Assembly: GCF_954871325.1 (NCBI RefSeq)
Contig: NC_088775.1
Span: forward strand, 41,517,561-41,581,560
Source: Gordionus sp. m RMFG-2023
Lineage: Eukaryota; Nematomorpha; Gordioida; Chordodea; Parachordodidae
Direction of reading: 5' to 3'
Length of the DNA: 64,000 bases
Within the stretch, counting starts at the first letter, position 1. Every line of letters starts with the position of its first letter. A program made the position numbers and the translations under genes. Below are positions 52,801 to 62,045 of the stretch, piece after piece. The notes below the pieces were generated by a model, which had not been told where the DNA came from, did not search any database, and was given only the letters and a program-made list of their open reading frames with translations.

Positions 52801-55800
52801 CCGCTTCAAGGTGTAAACATTGATAAAATTATAAATTCAAAAAGTACTATAACCAACACCATATCCAAATCAATTATATACACTGAAATAAGAAAGATGA
52901 AATAGATATATTAAACAATTTTCTCTTATTACAGCGGTAAGATTAGCAAAAAATTGTATGAATAAGCTTTACAAAATTTAAGTTTTGTTTATATAAAATA
53001 ATATGATAGAACCTCAAAATTTTTATTTAAATCAATGATTTAAAAAGTAACATCTGATTTAATTATTTATTAATATTTATAATAACACCCTGACCAGAAA
53101 TATTATAAAAATTTTTTAGAATTTTAAGTTTACCCGCTTTTAACATTAATATAATTTAAATGTAGTGCTGTAAACATTTTTAAAAAAATCGAACGCGTTC
53201 AACGTTCATTGACAAAAATCGAACGCGTTCACGTTCAAATTCAAAAAAGGAACGCGTTCAAAATTTTATGATAAATTTTTTTTAAAATTTAATATAAATA
53301 AATGCCTTATATTTTTCAACACAATATATTAGCCATGATAAAAAATAATAGTTTTATTTTGATAATATAATTATAAATACAATATAATAGAGCGATAAAA
53401 AAATAAATTTATAAAAAAAATTTCTTATTAATTTTTAATAATAATTGCTTTTCAAAATTTTCATCTGATAGGCATGAACGCTTGGCAGTTAATACAGCCT
53501 TAAAAACTCGCTCAACAGGGGCAGATGAAGGGATTGCGGTGTTATACTTGATAAACAATTCTTTTAAAAGGGGGAATTTATTAAAAACATTTAATGTTTT
53601 ATCCATTGTTTCAAAAAATTGAGCTATGTTATCATCCTCCAATCTGCCCTCTTCTTCCTCGTCAAAAAAAAGATATCTCGGAATTGACATTTCTTTCATT
53701 ATCAATTCTTGGGGTTTCAATGCCTTTTTTCAAAAGAGCTATAAGTTTATTCTTTAAAGGTATTTTGTGGAAGCTTTATCCAAGGCCATTGAAGCTTGAA
53801 TATCGGATGTATAATTGCTGAAAGAAGATATTGATCTTCATATATATGTTGAAATCTTTAAAAAAATAAAATATATGTAATTAATTTGATAGTGATAGGT
53901 TTAATACCTTTTATTAATCCCATTTAATACAGCAACTATCAATGGTTGCCCATATTTTAGACCACTGAGTTTGTTTAATTTTATAATAACTATTGTTATT
54001 GTCGGGGTCAAATATCCCAAATGCATCTTTTCCTCACTTTCTAAAATAGTGAGAGCTGTTGCAATAGGCTCCATGATCTATTTTAATATTTAAAAAAATT
54101 CATTATAATATTTATTCTAAAAAATTTTATTAGGACTTACAATACAGTACTCTTCCAAAAAATTTTTATCATTGTTTGAGAGTCTAGCTAATCCTCCCAT
54201 ATCACAGACTTTGTCAAACAAACTAGAATTTTCTTTTACTAAGGAATCTATTAATTCCAAAGAATTATAATAAGAATTCCATCGGGTAATAACAGACCTA
54301 ATAAGTAATCTTGAAAAATTACTCTTTAAGTCTGCAGCAAATGATGTTGACTGATTTTGTTTGTTCCATAAACTTTTGCATTTATCAAATGCACTATTTA
54401 ATATTCTTTTAAAAGATACATCTTCTAATGCTTTTTCAGCATCAACACTTGCCACTAAATTAAGATTGTGGCAAGCACAAGAGTGATGTTTGGGGAGATA
54501 GATAAAGTTTTTCTCCCTATTTTGATTTTCAAACACCTCATTTAATGATAATGATTCAATTTCATCTTCCTCATCTTCAGATATTTTCTCAAATCATCTA
54601 TAATTTTTTTTAAATATAAAAATTAAAATATAGAGTATTTATTTATACCTAAAGGCCTTTAAAAAGTTTCTTGCATTATCAGTGACACATAATGTTACCT
54701 TATTATGTATTTTAAATTTCTTTAGAAGGTTTGAAATTGTTTCAGCTAAATAATCATATGTGTGTTTGATAGTTAGCCTTTGGCAAGCTAACCATTCCGA
54801 TTTTATTTCTAAAGTGACAGCATCTAACCAGTGTACAGTCATGCCTAAAAACGAACTAATAATATAAACAAATTGATATATTCAAAGTTTAATGTACAAA
54901 ATACCGATGGTATGATGACCATGAATCTGCTGTGATGCAAAGAATTGTTTGATTGCCTAAACAAGTTATCATTTTATCTATCATGATATTATAATCTTTT
55001 GATATTTTTGACACAAGGGTCGGGCGTGACATAACTATTTGGTTGTAATGTGATTATCATTTTTACAAAAGCAGGTTTTTCGACAATATTAAAAGGCTCT
55101 AGTTCTTCTATAAAGTTAATTATTGCATCATCAATTTGTGATTGAATCACATTTGATGCATTTTTTTTATAATTTAAGAGTGTCTGTTGTTTAAATTTCT
55201 CAGTCTTTACTTTTTTTTAAAATTGTATCACTATAATTTGTTAAATGATCATTAATTTCTTGCATCATACTATCATGAGAACTCTGTAAAAATTAAGGAA
55301 TTTTTGATAAATTATGCTACAGATAATATTATTTTATTAAATTGGTAATAGCATTATGACTTATAAAATAATTCTAAAATCAGTGTTTGGCAGTACCACA
55401 AATACTTGTATCTAAGATACAAGATCCTTTTGTATCTTGTACTCAGTACTTTTTGACATTTTTAACTAGTCTGAAAAGAATTTTTTTCATTTTCTTGACA
55501 AAAGATATATTCTTTTTAATATTTATGTTTTTTAAAATTTTACATATCACAATATATATCTTATTTTCCCCAATTTTAAATACATTGACAAACAAAATTA
55601 GCTCCCATAAAAATACTAGTTTCTTTCATATCTATGCTAAGAATGGACTAATATTAATATTAAAATGCCTTATTATAATTAACTATATATATATTATGTA
55701 ATTATTTTTACTTAGAACAATTAAAATAAATTATTAACTGGCTATATAGTTATACATATTATATAATATAAAATAATTAATGTTACAATCTGATGTCTTT

Positions 55801-58800
55801 TTAAATTGGAGCTTGAAGATGTTGACACTGATATAATACTTTTTGGACACATTTTACATTTGGTAACTATTGAATTACCTTTTGATTTTAAAACAGTAAA
55901 ATATTTTTGATATTTGGGCCATTGTAATTCTAATTCATCTAATATTGAATTTTGATTTTCAGAATCTGATGATGAAATATTTATATCCATGCAAATGCTA
56001 ATCTATTAAATTAAAATATAAAATATTCAAATGAATAAACTTTAATCTTATCTTCTCTAGCAGTAGCACGTTATGGTACGTTAATTGCAATATGAAAGAG
56101 GAAAAAGTAAAAACAGCTGATTAAAAAATATGACTTGTTAAAAAATTGGATTAAATATTAATTTTTTAAATAAATAAAAATATAAGACTTTTTTGTTAAA
56201 AAATGCGGATTAATATTTATTTTTCAAATAAATAAAAATAAAAAGTGTTTTTAAAATTGAACGAACGTAAAATTGAACTCGTTCATCAAAGAAAAGGAAC
56301 GCGTTCACGTTCAAAGTTCGTCAAAAAAAAGGAACGCCGTTCATCACCTTTTTTCAAAAAAACGAACTTCGTTTGAACGCGTTCGTTTACAACACTATTT
56401 AAATGTGATTTTATTTTTTTTAATAAAATTATGTTTCATTTGCAGATTATGAAATAACTTCTCCATTTTTTTTATTGAACAATGATTTTATAAAATTGAA
56501 TTAAATATTATTTTAGTATAAAACTTTAAAATTGAATATTAAAAAATTATAAAAAAAATATTAAATGATATTTTCTTTATACACCATTTTTAAAAATCTT
56601 TCCTCTTCAAATTATAAAAGTGCAGAGAGACTATTTTTAATTTAAAATAAACATCTATATATTTCTACATAATTGTCATTTCATTTTTTTATTCGAATTT
56701 TTCTCATGCAGTAGTGACTTCGAATTCCACTTCGTTTGGCACATTGCTATAGCATGTTATTTTTGAATTTTTTAGTAAATTAAACGGGAAAATCGGTTCG
56801 GATCTTAAAAAAAGTTGTAATACAAGAACGATGTGGGGGAGGAAGAAAGGTTACCATTTATTCGTGCTCTATACTAGAGACCTGCAACGATTTTTTTTGG
56901 CCTGCGTCCACCCAAAACCTGGTGGTAATTTTTTTAATTAGAGTAGACCCCACCTGTGGCTCGGCGTCTAGCTAAACTGTCCTTAAAACAGGTGAACTCT
57001 TAATCAAGTTAACTAGATTGCAAAAAGCTTTAAATGAAATTAGGAAATATTATTTTCCACCTTCTGATTTAAAAAAAACTTTTCATATATTTATTCTATC
57101 AAGCAAGAAAGGAAGAATATGAAGGAAAGATAACATTACTATTTATTGAGCCATGAACTGGACCTTTATTATAATGATCCGAGCCTGCATGACTACTTAT
57201 ACCGCGATCGTGAGTAAGTTGTCTGGTCCAGACTTTTGATTTCTATATAATTAATATGAGATTTCTTCTATGGCATACTGTAATTTTCAGTGACCCCCTT
57301 ATACCCATTTGAGCAATTAGCATGAAATACCAATCACCTAGGGCTAAGGCCCATTTGGAACCATTGAGGCGCATGTTAATTTAAATTAATATTTTAAAAT
57401 AAATTGATATTATCATTGAATTGCTGTGTTAGTATGACAGAAATTTTAAAAATTGCTTCCCCCCCCCCCTTCGATCACACCGATAAATTCCCCTTTTCCA
57501 CTTTTAAATAATAAACAAATTCCATAAAATAGGTATAAGTAGACATATGCGCCGACAGTATCGGCGGAGGCGTTTCTTTTTTTTAAACGCCGCCACAAAA
57601 ATCGATGGCCGCTCAGCGGCGTAAAATATTTTTCTAACTTAAATGTTTTAATTTAAATTAAAAATTCATTGGAAACACTTTAAAAATAATATTATGTTTA
57701 TAACTATAATTTAATGATTTTATTAAGTTTATCATGTATAAATATTATTTTATTTATATAGGGCATAATAATTATCTTTTAGAGTTCAGAGCGAACTCAG
57801 AAATGGAAAATACATGCTCGCTGGGTATGCTCATAGCTGGAACGCACAAGACCTTTCTAGCGAATATTGAAAGTTTAGGAAAATCCAATGCTCTTATCTT
57901 CCAAAAATCTAAGATAACTTTTATCTCTAAATTATAAGGCGAAAATAATGAATAACACTCTTTTTTCTAGACTAGTTAAATAGTCTTGTTTTTCCAGGTT
58001 ATTGTTATCAGTAGATGAATGTTTCGTAGCCAATGACTGATAGTCGAATTCTGAAGCAACTTTCATTGTTTCACATTCAGTTAATTCGTCCGAAGACAAC
58101 ATAGAGGTAGCGTGTTGACATAAAAATTGCTCCGGAGTAATATTTTTTCCTTTAAATATTCTTTTACTATGTTTATCGATTGAAAACGAGAATCCAAAAG
58201 TCCTCCTAACACCTAAGTAAAAAAATAAAATAAAGAGAAATAATATAAAAAAAATTAATTTATATATTTTAAAATATTACCTGATGATCGGTTATTGATC
58301 AAATTTTGTATGCAGATTTTGTTTAAGGGATGCTATAGGAGGACTATTATACTCTTTTACAATTAAATGCAACAATTTTTTTTGATGGTTTTAAGAAAAT
58401 TTAAAAGTTCATGCAACAATTAAATAGTTTGAGATCCGGTTTCTCCATTCTATTTAATAAAATATTTATAGTATTTTTGTTAATGCCACTCACACTTTTC
58501 AGCATTATTAAAATACTATACCAACGTGTAGGCACATTTAATTTTAAGGTTTTATGTTCTTTCTCATATGATTTTTGATTTGCACTATCATCATCAAACC
58601 CCAAACGATCTTCATAAAAAGGATCATTATCATCTAATTCTAAAATATCCGATGTAAATGATATCGATTCAAAACATTTCCTATTTTCGATCTCGTTTAT
58701 ATTTTCAAAATCCGCTGTTTAATCAGGCAACTATAATTTCTCTCACTTTTTTAATGAGATTTTCTATTTTATTAACTTTTTTTTATTCCATCGACTGTCT

Positions 58801-61800
58801 AGATTATGTAATTCATGCCCCAAACATAAATAATGGTCATATTCTCCTAGTCCAACACTTTTCTTTACGTCCTGCGTCCGTAACCATTTGAATTTTTTTG
58901 GACCCTAAATCAAATTCATTTTCAACTTTTTTTATCTCGGAAAGAATAGTTTCAGCGGTATGTTTTTGAGGGATATGATGTGTCGCCAATGTATAAAATA
59001 TAATACTAAATTTAATATCTATTTCGTGTAATATAAAGGTAATATAATTTCGCTGTAGATATTTGTCGGTCCACATATCAAATGTTATAGCTGACATATG
59101 TATGCTTTCATTGATAAATACATATCATCTAATCCACTTTGGTTAAGTGCTGTTCTATCTAGTAAATCTTTTGTATCTGAAATAATACCATATTTCATAA
59201 TAAAAAGTAAATAATGAAAACATTATGCCTTAAAAAATTGTAAATGTGGGATGAGATGTATTATTTAAATATTCTATTATAAAATAATTAAATAATTTAA
59301 CAGTTAAAATAAAAATAAAGATTGCTCTATAAAAAATTATAATGATTTTACAAATAACCTTTAGAAAATCTTGCATTCCGTATTATTTCTATTTTTTATC
59401 TTTTATAGGGTCAGTTGTATCTTTTACAATGGGTTTGAAAAATAATTTTAAATTTGTTTAGAATTTCTTCTTTACATAAGTCATGTTTGTCAAGTAATGT
59501 TTGTTTTGCTGATATTTTTTGATAAAGATTTGATTGGATAACTAATTAAAAAATTCACAAATATTTAAAAATAATCAAAAAATTTACTTTGAAAATGAAT
59601 AATTATTTTCATCCTCACCATCTTTATCAAGTGCAATTTGCAATCATATATTACAAAAGACTTATCTGCAGCAACTCTGGTTCTTTTATTATTTGTGCAA
59701 GTTTTTAATATTAAGGATCCAAAATGTTTCCATGCAAAAGAAGGTTTTACTTGCAAGGATATACTGTATTTTGTTACATGGTATTGCAATACCTCCATAA
59801 TTATTTTTGTCCTGGTTTATATATGTTATATTGACAATAAAATAAAAATCATTAATTAAAATTTCCTTATATGATAAAAAAATATTGTATATGATGAGTT
59901 GGCATTAAGAAAATATTGTATTACTCCTTATATAATAATTGATGGTCTTATACAAAATATTTGAAACATCAAAAATTAAAAGAATAAAATATATAATAAT
60001 ATTTCATAACCTTTTCTGTAAATTACTGCCTAATTTTATCTCAACCTATCTAGCACGTTGGTGACAGACCTGCTTAAAGTGAGCGAATATGTTTATATGG
60101 ATTGTTACAAATCAAATCTTTTTATAGCAAATAATATATATTAATTTTAAAAAATAAAATCGCATTTTTTAATAAATCAAAAAATATATAATATTTCTTC
60201 TAATTACAATTCATAAATAATATATAAAATAAATATTATTGTCAATAATAAAAAATATGTATCACGCCTCCACGCCGCCGAATTTTTACATCGGCGGGGG
60301 TGTGTTGAGCGCTAACACTTTTTGGCGGCGACGTCTGCGTAGTCAAAAATCACCGGCAGCGGTGTATTTGACCGGCGGCATACATTTCTAGATATTAGTT
60401 ATTTTTATGGCTTAATAAATAATATGAATAGTATTAATAAAAAAAAATAAAATTGAATATTTTTTTATAAGATTACACAATATATAAAATAAGATAAAAT
60501 ACTAAAACTTTTAATTAAGCAACTGTGTCAAAAATTTGCGCATATGAAATACTTCCTGAGATTTTACTGACGCAGTCGCATTTGAACCACCTTCATCAAG
60601 ATTTATTACCGATTTTTTAAATTTCATTTAAGTTTTTTAGGCAAGAATCATAAATTATTTTATCAATAATATTTGAAGGCTTAACATAAATTACTCTAAA
60701 AATTCGGCGGATCCACAAGGCTGTCGAAAAATCTCCCACCCCCATTCTTCCTTTCAAAATTAAACTATTAGTTCTTTAACTATCTTAAAAAGAATGCTAG
60801 TTAACCAACTTATTTATTTCTTTTCTTTTTAATGTTATTTTATTTATTACATTCCCCTTTCCCCTAAGCGCTTTTTACTGAATTTGTTAACGAGTTATTA
60901 TTTAAAACATAGAATATAGGTTGACCATGGCCAGCGCAAACCAACCCGTAAATAATTTTTATCGAGTTTTCGGCCCTGCACATGATTATTTTTGTTCGGC
61001 TCGTAAAAAATATTTTGTACAAGTTGTTTGACCCGGCACATAATAATTTATGAAGGAAAATACTAATTATCTTAATTTAGCCTTAAAATTTTTTGCAAGA
61101 TAAATCTTTACAGCTTCGAGCCCTGTCTAAAATATTTTGAAATTTTTAGACCCATTACGAATTCTTATTTTTAAACCAGCCATCCCATTCTTTGTAATTA
61201 AAAAATATAAATTATGCACATTTTAAAGACAAATGTAATAAAGATAGCCAAGGCTGGCCGATATTTAAAAAGTTTTTTTAGGCCGATCCGGAAATATTTT
61301 CAATTTTAAGGGTTAGGTTTTGGACCTACTATATACCCATAACAATTTGCCTAGCCTGGTTCAAATATTTTTTTGCCTGGCACGCAACCTCTTAGAGTTA
61401 TTACTACCTTTATCTTATATAAAATAACTATAAAAACTAAAACGAGTTTTTAAAAAATATATAGTTGTTTTCTACCGATACTGGCAACAAATGGAAAATC
61501 CAAAACGTTGACAATGCACCTTTCTACGTCAATCAAGACATAAACCGCTTCATCCAAGATGTCGAAGTATGAACCCTTATATATTTTATAATTATTGGGC
61601 AAGTTTTAAAAAAATAAAATACACTTTATATTAAAAAAAAAATATTTGCAATTTGTACGCTCATAATGCAGACTCTGTACACGAATGTTTTGGTTGCCGG
61701 TGATAGGACGAAAGCCATGAAAAGACTCAGGGTTCCACCACTCAGCGAACAAGTTATGATATATTTATAATTAGCGAAGTTCATATATAGCAAATATGAA

Positions 61801-62045
61801 AATATAATTATAAGCTTGTTGGGAACGAAAAAATATAATTAAATAAGGGAAGGAATGAAAAATATGCGTAAATAAGGAAAGAAATCATTAGAATAATAAA
61901 AAAATAGAGATAAATTTTTTATGTTATTTATTTCCTTATCATTTCTCAGAAATCTTTGTGGACTTCTTTTAGATTGGGTCTTTTCTTGGGGATGTTCGGA
62001 ATCCTGGTTATAGTTATCATATTAGCGGGTTTAATTTATTTTAAT
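37736..62045 (+). CDS. XPR1: XPR1 phosphate exporter, 5' seven coding exons (partial gene)
   Basis: Seven coding exons on + spell the N-terminal half of XPR1: the SPX domain and the first membrane helix. XPR1 sits in the plasma membrane and exports inorganic phosphate; its cytosolic SPX domain senses inositol pyrophosphates. Exons: 37,736-37,804; 43,925-43,973; 51,632-51,733; 51,844-52,178; 61,465-61,566; 61,672-61,752; 61,950 to 62,028 or 62,045. All junctions obey GT-AG and the reading phase holds throughout, giving about 272-278 residues. The Lys-rich SPX signature [10 protein letters not shown] is present. The remaining transmembrane helices and the EXS domain must lie beyond 64,000. Introns 1, 2 and 4 are 6.1, 7.7 and 9.3 kb and full of transposons; introns 3, 5 and 6 are about 100-200 bp. 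The protein's metazoan character and intact frame mark it as the host's own functional gene. Confidence 0.93.
37805..40593. repeat. XPR1 intron 1, left half: decayed GGCCNGG-type hAT remnants
   Basis: Weak CTGAGACTTGTAGGTC at 38,026 and CACCTGCAAGGCTCT at about 39,450 look like worn CAGAGACCTGCAG ends. Between them GGCCAGGC, TGGGCCT and GGGCTTGGGC words with AAATTT spacers recur, as in the GGCCCGG-rich subterminal zones at 33,878. A second set runs to about 40,240. No coding sequence survives. These appear to be old non-autonomous copies of that hAT family. Confidence 0.55.
40594..40820. mobile_element. Degenerate MITE in XPR1 intron 1
   Basis: The left part (AATTGGATTTGAGCCGATTT) and right part (AATCGGTTCAAATAGAGCCA) are imperfect inverted copies. 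The interior CAAGATTTTAGCCAGAAAAA and AAAGCCTTGAGGTTT resembles the TAGTGTTGTTAA-family MITEs at 3,278 and 7,618. The outer bases and target duplication are lost or unclear. Confidence 0.6.
41263..42790 (-). pseudogene. DUF4371-type hAT transposase remnant, split by a MITE
   Basis: The C-terminus at 41,263-41,530 reads [20 protein letters not shown] then [16 protein letters not shown], which matches the end of DUF4371/zinc-finger-MYM-1-like hAT proteins (RSTM..RL..L.LL.IHR..). On the far side of the inserted MITE, 41,868-41,915 supplies [10 protein letters not shown], the preceding ERSFSxLK-type motif. Earlier parts are visible around 42,280-42,420 ([19 protein letters not shown]) and 42,600-42,700 ([18 protein letters not shown]). 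Several stops and the MITE make it non-functional. Confidence 0.7.
41548..41868. mobile_element. CAGAGACCTGCAG-family hAT MITE, 321 bp
   Basis: Ends CAGAGACCTGCAG and CTGCAGGGCTCTG match those of the hAT at 33,878-35,790, and the interior is built of CCGGGCCGGGT and GGGCCTGAATTTTTT words. It interrupts the transposase of 40,980-43,008 between two adjacent conserved motifs. The flanking bases are T-rich, and an exact 8-bp duplication cannot be confirmed. Confidence 0.88.
43017..43924. other. XPR1 intron 1, right end
   Basis: No element or gene was recognised; ordinary AT-rich intronic DNA ending in the acceptor CCTTTTCACAG. Confidence 0.6.
43925..43973 (+). CDS. XPR1: XPR1 exon 2
   Basis: After the acceptor CACAG the exon reads [16 protein letters not shown] and ends in phase 1 before GTTCAA. 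Joined to exon 1 it gives KYEDMKHMLY, aligning with YEAFKDMLY of vertebrate XPR1 (SPX helix 2). Confidence 0.88.
44611..45395. repeat. Foldback repeat with three arms
   Basis: The arm starting TTTGATAAACTGCAAATGC runs to about 44,935 (ending CCGCAAGTTGGCGTATTATT). Its inverse runs from about 45,145 (AATACGTCAACTTGCGGATT) to 45,395 (GTAGTTTAGTCAAAC). Between them, at 45,003-45,140, is a third, partial copy in the forward orientation (CTAAACTGCAAATGCCAAAG). The copies differ by small changes. It is a non-coding MITE-like foldback with an extra internal arm, probably from nested insertion or recombination. Confidence 0.85.
45691..47220 (-). pseudogene. hAT transposase, nearly full length but broken
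   Basis: Read on minus from 47,220: a BED finger [20 protein letters not shown] (about 47,115-47,200), a gap of AT-rich sequence, then a long open stretch 46,862-46,464 with [34 protein letters not shown] and [11 protein letters not shown] (catalytic Asp region). Next come [11 protein letters not shown] (about 46,400-46,450), [11 protein letters not shown] (about 46,215-46,250) and the late domain 46,046-45,691 with [12 protein letters not shown]. The usual SERxFS dimerisation motif was not found. At least four frame breaks separate the parts. Lying antisense in XPR1 intron 2, it is a transposon gene, not host coding sequence. Confidence 0.85.
47221..48005. other. AT-rich intronic DNA
   Basis: No element was recognised. 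A short palindrome around 47,805-47,826 (GCCCGTCAAGAATGACGGGT) could form a hairpin of 7-8 bp; its role is unknown. Confidence 0.5.
48010..48720 (+). pseudogene. Reverse-transcriptase remnant (YLDD type)
   Basis: On + in changing frames one can read [13 protein letters not shown] (compare KKxGGIRPIAVGE), [18 protein letters not shown], a RIQQGENVF segment where GVQQGDPLGP is expected, and [15 protein letters not shown] (compare [12 protein letters not shown]). These correspond in order to the reverse transcriptase of an invertebrate retroelement family whose proteins also carry the RPDG...WDVT domain seen at 8,212-8,645. The piece is old and has several breaks. Its exact class (probably non-LTR) is not settled by this fragment. 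Confidence 0.7.
48828..48990 (-). repeat. tRNA-like repeat unit 1
   Basis: On minus the unit contains TGGCCTAATCGG (48,881-48,892, A-box-like) and GGGTTCGAATCCCAG (B box with a complete T stem, 48,833-48,847). The anticodon stem and acceptor stem do not pair, so it is not a working tRNA. The following AATTGTGACACTGTGACT segment is shared by the other units. Confidence 0.78.
49245..49415 (-). repeat. tRNA-like repeat unit 2
   Basis: On minus it has TGTGGCCTAATCGACAAG and GTGTTCGAATCCCAG, with the same downstream TAAATTGTGATACAGTGACA body as unit 1. Stems do not form a tRNA. Confidence 0.75.
49795..49945 (-). repeat. tRNA-like repeat unit 3
   Basis: On minus it has TATGGCCTAATCGGTAAG and TAGGTTCGAATCTCAAC. 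The body is shorter than in units 1, 2 and 4. Confidence 0.75.
50168..50340 (-). repeat. tRNA-like repeat unit 4
   Basis: On minus it has TGTGGCCCAATCGGTCGTCG and TTAGGTTCGAGCA. The B box is damaged; the body (TAAATTGTGAAAGTGTGACT) is conserved. Confidence 0.72.
50757..51631. other. XPR1 intron 2, right end
   Basis: A short GC patch CGCTCCGGCCCTATTGGTCA with ACCGTCACCGGGCCGG at 51,000-51,040 is probably a worn transposon end. Otherwise AT-rich DNA; a purine-rich stretch (51,420-51,540) precedes exon 3. Confidence 0.5.
51632..51733 (+). CDS. XPR1: XPR1 exon 3
   Basis: Encodes [20 protein letters not shown] then [13 protein letters not shown], corresponding to the FxxxCExELxKINTFY helix of SPX. 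The acceptor AACCTAG is chosen because it restores the phase left by exon 2; a second AG seven bases later would break the frame. The donor GTAATT is in phase 1. Confidence 0.9.
51844..52178 (+). CDS. XPR1: XPR1 exon 4 (SPX core)
   Basis: The largest exon here, 111 codons, with GC content far above its surroundings. It begins [17 protein letters not shown], continues through a lineage-variable linker of about 60 residues (rich in Ala, Ser, Gly and Lys) and ends [20 protein letters not shown], then [11 protein letters not shown]. The last motif holds the basic inositol-pyrophosphate-binding surface of SPX. The donor GTAAAA follows AAG in phase 0. Other-frame open frames across it are shadows. 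Confidence 0.95.
52179..53162. other. XPR1 intron 4, left end
   Basis: AT-rich DNA. Coding-like scraps occur around 52,600-52,740, but no family is recognised. It ends with the target duplication TTTAAATG of the next element. Confidence 0.5.
53163..56397 (-). mobile_element. hAT transposon, 3.2 kb, perfect 8-bp TSD, GAACGCGTTC subterminal repeats
   Basis: Ends TAGTGCTGTAAAC and GTTTACAACACTA are inverted repeats. The target duplication TTTAAATG is exact (53,155-53,162 and 56,398-56,405). Subterminal zones (53,185-53,265 and 56,255-56,385) repeat the palindrome GAACGCGTTC and AACGTTCA/TGAACGTT words, probable transposase-binding sites. Inside, on minus, is a long but broken transposase. It lies antisense in intron 4 of XPR1. 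Confidence 0.93.
53409..55990 (-). pseudogene. hAT transposase, near full length, broken
   Basis: From ATG at 55,990: an acidic start ([20 protein letters not shown]), WPKYQKYF, then the BED finger [20 protein letters not shown] with LKRH. Middle part at 54,842-54,639: [20 protein letters not shown] and [14 protein letters not shown] (catalytic VTDNA-type motif). Then at 54,536-54,117: [13 protein letters not shown] and [17 protein letters not shown]. The C-terminus at 53,720-53,409 has [17 protein letters not shown] and [15 protein letters not shown], the dimerisation domain, ending at TAA. The order is canonical; the parts are separated by stops and shifts, although short spliced introns cannot be excluded for some gaps. 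Transposase of a cut-and-paste element, not host function. Confidence 0.88.
56406..57539. other. XPR1 intron 4, between two hAT elements
   Basis: At 56,875-56,995 TAGAGACCTGCAACGATTTT plus GGCCTGCGTCCACCC looks like a worn end of the CAGAGACCTGCAG family, with no partner end. A C10 tract lies at 57,461-57,470. The rest is AT-rich without genes. Confidence 0.55.
57540..60390 (-). mobile_element. hAT transposon, 2.85 kb, GCCGCCG-rich ends
   Basis: The left end TAGACATATGCGCCGACAGT and right end (complement TAGAAATGTATGCCGCCGGT) are imperfect inverted repeats. Flanks GGTATAAG and GATATTAG are a degraded 8-bp target duplication (6 of 8). Subterminal zones rich in GGCGGCG/CGCCGCC (57,550-57,630 and 60,266-60,380) contrast with the AT-rich interior. 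A broken transposase runs on minus. Confidence 0.82.
57780..59800 (-). pseudogene. hAT transposase, near full length, broken
   Basis: On minus: BED-finger start [13 protein letters not shown] with a Lys/Arg-rich turn and [10 protein letters not shown] (59,740-59,630); core entry [40 protein letters not shown] and [10 protein letters not shown] (59,097-58,837); [19 protein letters not shown] (about 58,540-58,480); and the dimerisation segment [20 protein letters not shown] with [11 protein letters not shown] (57,945-57,785). The domain set matches a BED-finger hAT transposase. Stops and shifts between the parts make it inactive. Confidence 0.85.
60399..61464. other. XPR1 intron 4, right end with decayed repeat
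   Basis: Between about 60,920 and 61,390 words such as GGCCAGCGC, TTCGGCCCTGC, GACCCGGCAC, GGCTGGCCG and TAGCCTGG, spaced by AT-rich DNA, resemble the worn GGCCCGG-type hAT ends seen elsewhere. No coding sequence before exon 5. Confidence 0.5.
61465..61566 (+). CDS. XPR1: XPR1 exon 5
   Basis: Encodes [20 protein letters not shown] then [14 protein letters not shown], aligning with the vertebrate segment [20 protein letters not shown] and the helix after it. The acceptor is ATATAG and the donor GTATGA, both phase 0. Confidence 0.9.
61672..61752 (+). CDS. XPR1: XPR1 exon 6
   Basis: Encodes [20 protein letters not shown] then VPPLSEQ, matching the strongly conserved [16 protein letters not shown] at the end of SPX. 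The acceptor ATGCAG and donor GTTATG are in phase 0. Confidence 0.93.
61950..62045 (+). CDS. XPR1: XPR1 exon 7 (first membrane helix)
   Basis: After TTTCTCAG the exon reads [20 protein letters not shown] then IVIILAG, equivalent to [20 protein letters not shown] of vertebrate XPR1, the start of transmembrane helix 1. The 3' end is uncertain: GT donors lie after 62,028 (phase 1) and after 62,045 (phase 0). The next exon was not found before 64,000. Confidence 0.85.

Noticed and set aside
57734-59859. Plus-strand frames within the 57,540-60,390 element
   Set aside because: Antisense shadows of the hAT transposase, whose minus-strand motifs are recognisable.
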